From the NCBI GenBank assembly GCA_014379885.1, contig JACMKW010000311.1, positions 1 to 16,649 of the forward strand: a stretch of 16,649 nucleotides of DNA, read 5' to 3'. This stretch comes from Rhizobacter sp. (GTDB lineage Bacteria > Pseudomonadota > Gammaproteobacteria > Burkholderiales > Burkholderiaceae). The notes under the pieces were generated by a model. That model was not told where the DNA came from. It saw nothing but the letters and a program-made list of their open reading frames with translations, and made no database searches. The first letter of the stretch is position 1. Each line of letters starts with the position of its first letter. This document shows positions 14,996 to 16,649 of this stretch, piece by piece. A program made the translations under genes and the position numbers.

Positions 14996-15607
14996 GTGGC
15001 CGACGGGTTCTCGGTTGCCGAGTCGCTGGACAACACACCAGCGCCGGCCTTCCCCGAGGATGCAATCGAAGTCGGCCGCGTGGTGGACGCCTGGGGCGTG
15101 AAAGGCTGGATCAAGGTCCAGTCTTTTGCATCCGATCCCCAGGCCTTGTTTTCTTCCAGGCGCTGGTTCGTCAAGCCGCCGGAAGAAGCAGACATTCGGC
15201 AGTTCGGCACCAAGCCGGCTGCGTCGTTCCCTCGCCTGCTCAAGGTCACCGAGGCCAAGGAACATGGCGACGGTGTCGTGGCCCAAGTGCAAGAAGTCAG
15301 CGACCGCACGGCCGCCGAGGCCTTGCGCGGGGCTCGGTTGTTTGTGGGCCGCTCGAGCTTCCCCACGGCCGAAGCCGACGAGTATTACTGGGTCGATCTG
15401 ATCGGACTGTCGGTGATCAACCGGCAGGGCGACGCCCTGGGCACGGTGATCGGCTTGCTCGATACCGGCCCGCACAGCGTGTTGCGCATCCAGTCCAACG
15501 AGCCGCCCAAAGCCGAAGAACGGCTTGTGCCTTTCGTCTCAGCCTATGTCGACGACGTGAACCTGGCCGAGAAGCGCATCACCGTCGATTGGGGCCTGGA
15601 CTACTGA
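14996..15607 (+). CDS. rimM: Ribosome maturation factor RimM
   Basis: RimM (203 residues) binds S19 and helps process and assemble the head of the 30S subunit. The N-terminal RimM domain shows [18 protein letters not shown] (about 24-41). The C-terminal PRC-barrel domain shows [13 protein letters not shown] (about 127-139) and the ending L-V-P-F-V-S-A-Y-V. The first 20 or so residues are a non-conserved extension, common in betaproteobacterial copies. The start is the GTG at 14996; no ATG is available before the conserved domain. It sits between rpsP and trmD as in most proteobacteria. Confidence 0.94.
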   Translation: MADGFSVAESLDNTPAPAFPEDAIEVGRVVDAWGVKGWIKVQSFASDPQALFSSRRWFVKPPEEADIRQFGTKPAASFPRLLKVTEAKEHGDGVVAQVQEVSDRTAAEALRGARLFVGRSSFPTAEADEYYWVDLIGLSVINRQGDALGTVIGLLDTGPHSVLRIQSNEPPKAEERLVPFVSAYVDDVNLAEKRITVDWGLDY

Positions 15608-15620
15608 TCCGGCGCTGGCC

Positions 15621-16373
15621 ATGCGCTTTGACGTCATCACGTTGTTTCCCGAGCTGTTTGCGCCGCACCTGACGCAGGGCATCACCCGCCGGGCTTTCGA
15701 GTCGGGCCAAGTGGACGTGAAGCTGTGGCCGCTGCGCGATTTCGCCGACAACAACTACAGGCGTGTGGATGACCGTCCTTATGGCGGTGGCCCGGGCATG
15801 GTGATGCTGGTCGAGCCGTTGGAGCGAGCGTTGCAGGCCATCCGCGCAGGCCGCAACGACGCTGCGCCCGTGATCCATTTCACGCCCACCGGTCGGCGCA
15901 TCGACCAGGCGCTGATGACCGAATTCGCCCAAGGCCCCGGCGCGGTTTTGCTGTGCGGCCGCTATGAAGGCGTCGACCAGCGCTTCATCGACCGCCATGT
16001 GGATGTGGAACTGAGTCTGGGCGATTTCGTGCTTTCCGGCGGCGAGTTGCCGGCGCTGGCGCTGCTGGACGGTGTGGCGCGCCTGCAAGACGGCGTGCTG
16101 GGTGATGCCCAATCGCACCAGCAAGACAGCTTTTCCGACGGGTTGCTCGACTGCCCGCATTTCAGCCGGCCCGAAGTGCTGGACACGCCCGATGGCGCCT
16201 CGGCAGTGCCGCCGGTCCTGATGTCGGGCCACCATGCCGACATCGCCCGCTGGCGGCGCGAGCAATCGCTGGCGCTCACCGCCCGCCGTCGCCCCGACTT
16301 GATCGAGTCTTTGCGTGCCCGGGGTGGCCTCAGCCGGTCCGACGAGAAGTACTTGCTCTCACTCGGGCTATAA
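15621..16373 (+). CDS. trmD: tRNA (guanine-N1-)-methyltransferase TrmD
   Basis: SPOUT-class enzyme of 250 residues that methylates G37 of tRNAs with G at position 36, using S-adenosylmethionine, and so prevents frameshifting. Visible: [13 protein letters not shown] (1-13), [12 protein letters not shown] (49-60), the trefoil-knot cofactor site [12 protein letters not shown] (110-121) and [12 protein letters not shown] (131-142). Q-D-S-F follows, with the catalytic Asp169, and then P-H-F-S-R-P-E (179-185). Length is normal. It begins 13 bases after rimM. Its stop codon TAA lies inside the TATAAT (16369-16374) that probably drives rplS. Confidence 0.97.
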   Translation: MRFDVITLFPELFAPHLTQGITRRAFESGQVDVKLWPLRDFADNNYRRVDDRPYGGGPGMVMLVEPLERALQAIRAGRNDAAPVIHFTPTGRRIDQALMTEFAQGPGAVLLCGRYEGVDQRFIDRHVDVELSLGDFVLSGGELPALALLDGVARLQDGVLGDAQSHQQDSFSDGLLDCPHFSRPEVLDTPDGASAVPPVLMSGHHADIARWRREQSLALTARRRPDLIESLRARGGLSRSDEKYLLSLGL

Positions 16374-16385
16374 TCAAAAGCTTTT
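16369..16385 (+). promoter_or_regulatory. Putative rplS promoter -10 with adjoining palindrome
   Basis: A perfect TATAAT (16369-16374) overlaps the trmD stop codon and is followed at once by the 10-bp palindrome AAAAGCTTTT (16376-16385), at the expected transcription start. No good -35 is seen at 16-18 bases upstream within trmD. It suggests that rplS is also transcribed on its own, with a leader of about 90 nt. Confidence 0.45.
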
Positions 16386-16408
16386 CGATCCTCTGCCCCG
16401 GAGCGGCC

Positions 16409-16495
16409 ATGTCTTGGTACACGGCCCAACACCATCAACATCCGCGCTGGCACGATCACAAGGAGAAAGCCTGTGAACCTGATCCAAACCCTTGA
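16409..16495 (+). CDS. Possible His-rich upstream ORF overlapping rplS
   Basis: A 28-codon ORF starts [17 protein letters not shown] and ends in a TGA 20 bases inside rplS, in another frame. A GGAG element lies 5 bases before its ATG, a good ribosome-binding site. Five of the first 17 residues are His. Ribosomes translating it would cross the rplS ribosome-binding site and start codon, so it could control or couple rplS translation. It may also be chance; conservation is unknown. Confidence 0.3.
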   Translation: MSWYTAQHHQHPRWHDHKEKACEPDPNP

Positions 16496-16649
16496 GCAAG
16501 AAGAAATTGCTCGCCTCAACAAGACCATTCCTGCGTTCGCCCCTGGCGACACGGTGATCGTCAGCGTCAACGTGGTCGAAGGCACGCGCAAGCGCGTCCA
16601 GGCTTACGAAGGTGTTGTGATTGCCAAGCGCAACCGCAGCCTCAATTCC
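16473..16649 (+). CDS. rplS: 50S ribosomal protein L19 (N-terminal 59 residues, cut by window end)
   Basis: L19 lies at the subunit interface of the 50S subunit. The visible sequence shows the L19 pattern: [14 protein letters not shown] (2-15), then [11 protein letters not shown] (20-30), [22 protein letters not shown] (34-55). The family is usually 115-130 residues, so about half is missing off the right edge. The start is a GTG with a strong AAGGAG ribosome-binding site 7 bases upstream. It ends the rpsP-rimM-trmD-rplS operon, about 100 bases after trmD, a gap that holds its probable promoter and a small upstream ORF. Confidence 0.95.
   Translation, partial: MNLIQTLEQEEIARLNKTIPAFAPGDTVIVSVNVVEGTRKRVQAYEGVVIAKRNRSLNS

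Noticed and set aside
16397..16406. GGAGCGGCC before rplS as a third, reversed copy of the palindromic repeat box
   Set aside because: Only the central 9 bases match the complement of the first box; the CCCCTCGGGGG box and outer stem are absent. Chance is likely.

Overview
The window is a 16.6 kb piece of a GC-rich bacterial chromosome. Gene content and order point to a betaproteobacterium of the order Burkholderiales, probably the Comamonadaceae or a close relative. The evidence is the order argD / DUF3579 / rpsT / murJ / SirB1-like, then AI-2E-family permease / hda / HAD phosphatase / pcnB / folK / deoxynucleoside kinase, and the rpsP-rimM-trmD-rplS operon. The genus assignment is inference. 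Almost every base belongs to a recognisable housekeeping gene; no gap between genes exceeds 300 bases, and I see no tRNA, rRNA, CRISPR array, transposase or phage gene.

Layout. Bases 1-982 (minus) hold the first 327 codons of argD (arginine synthesis), cut by the window edge. A short DUF3579 gene (plus) follows, then three tandem hairpin terminators serving rpsT (minus). From back-to-back promoters, murJ (lipid II flippase) runs on the plus strand into a SirB1/transglutaminase-like gene. Next come an AI-2E-family permease, hda (replication control), a SerB-like HAD phosphatase and pcnB (poly(A) polymerase), tightly packed and mostly overlapping. A second packed run holds two paralogous serine hydrolases on either side of folK, then a deoxynucleoside kinase. 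A DUF47-pit phosphate-transport pair follows, with a PHO-box-like site in front. A TM2-domain membrane protein (minus) meets pit tail to tail. The window ends in the translation operon rpsP-rimM-trmD-rplS, with rplS cut at the right edge.

The most unusual signal is a short palindromic element seen twice. Both copies have a GGGCCGCTCCC box inside an outer stem, then a CCCCTCGGGGG box 12 or 14 bases later, then a closing hairpin. One copy (about 6345-6415) sits between hda and the HAD gene, where it lies inside a 36-codon ORF joined to both neighbours by ATGA overlaps. The other (about 11847-11927) lies in frame inside the deoxynucleoside kinase gene and adds about 25 residues just before a conserved V-S-D-F block. 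The outer stems differ in sequence but stay paired, and the spacing between boxes differs by 2 bases. This argues for conservation of nucleic-acid structure rather than of a peptide, in the manner of Rickettsia palindromic elements.

Other points worth checking are the PHO-like box before DUF47-pit, the tandem terminators of rpsT, a His-rich upstream ORF overlapping the rplS start, and possible alternative stems in the rpsP leader.
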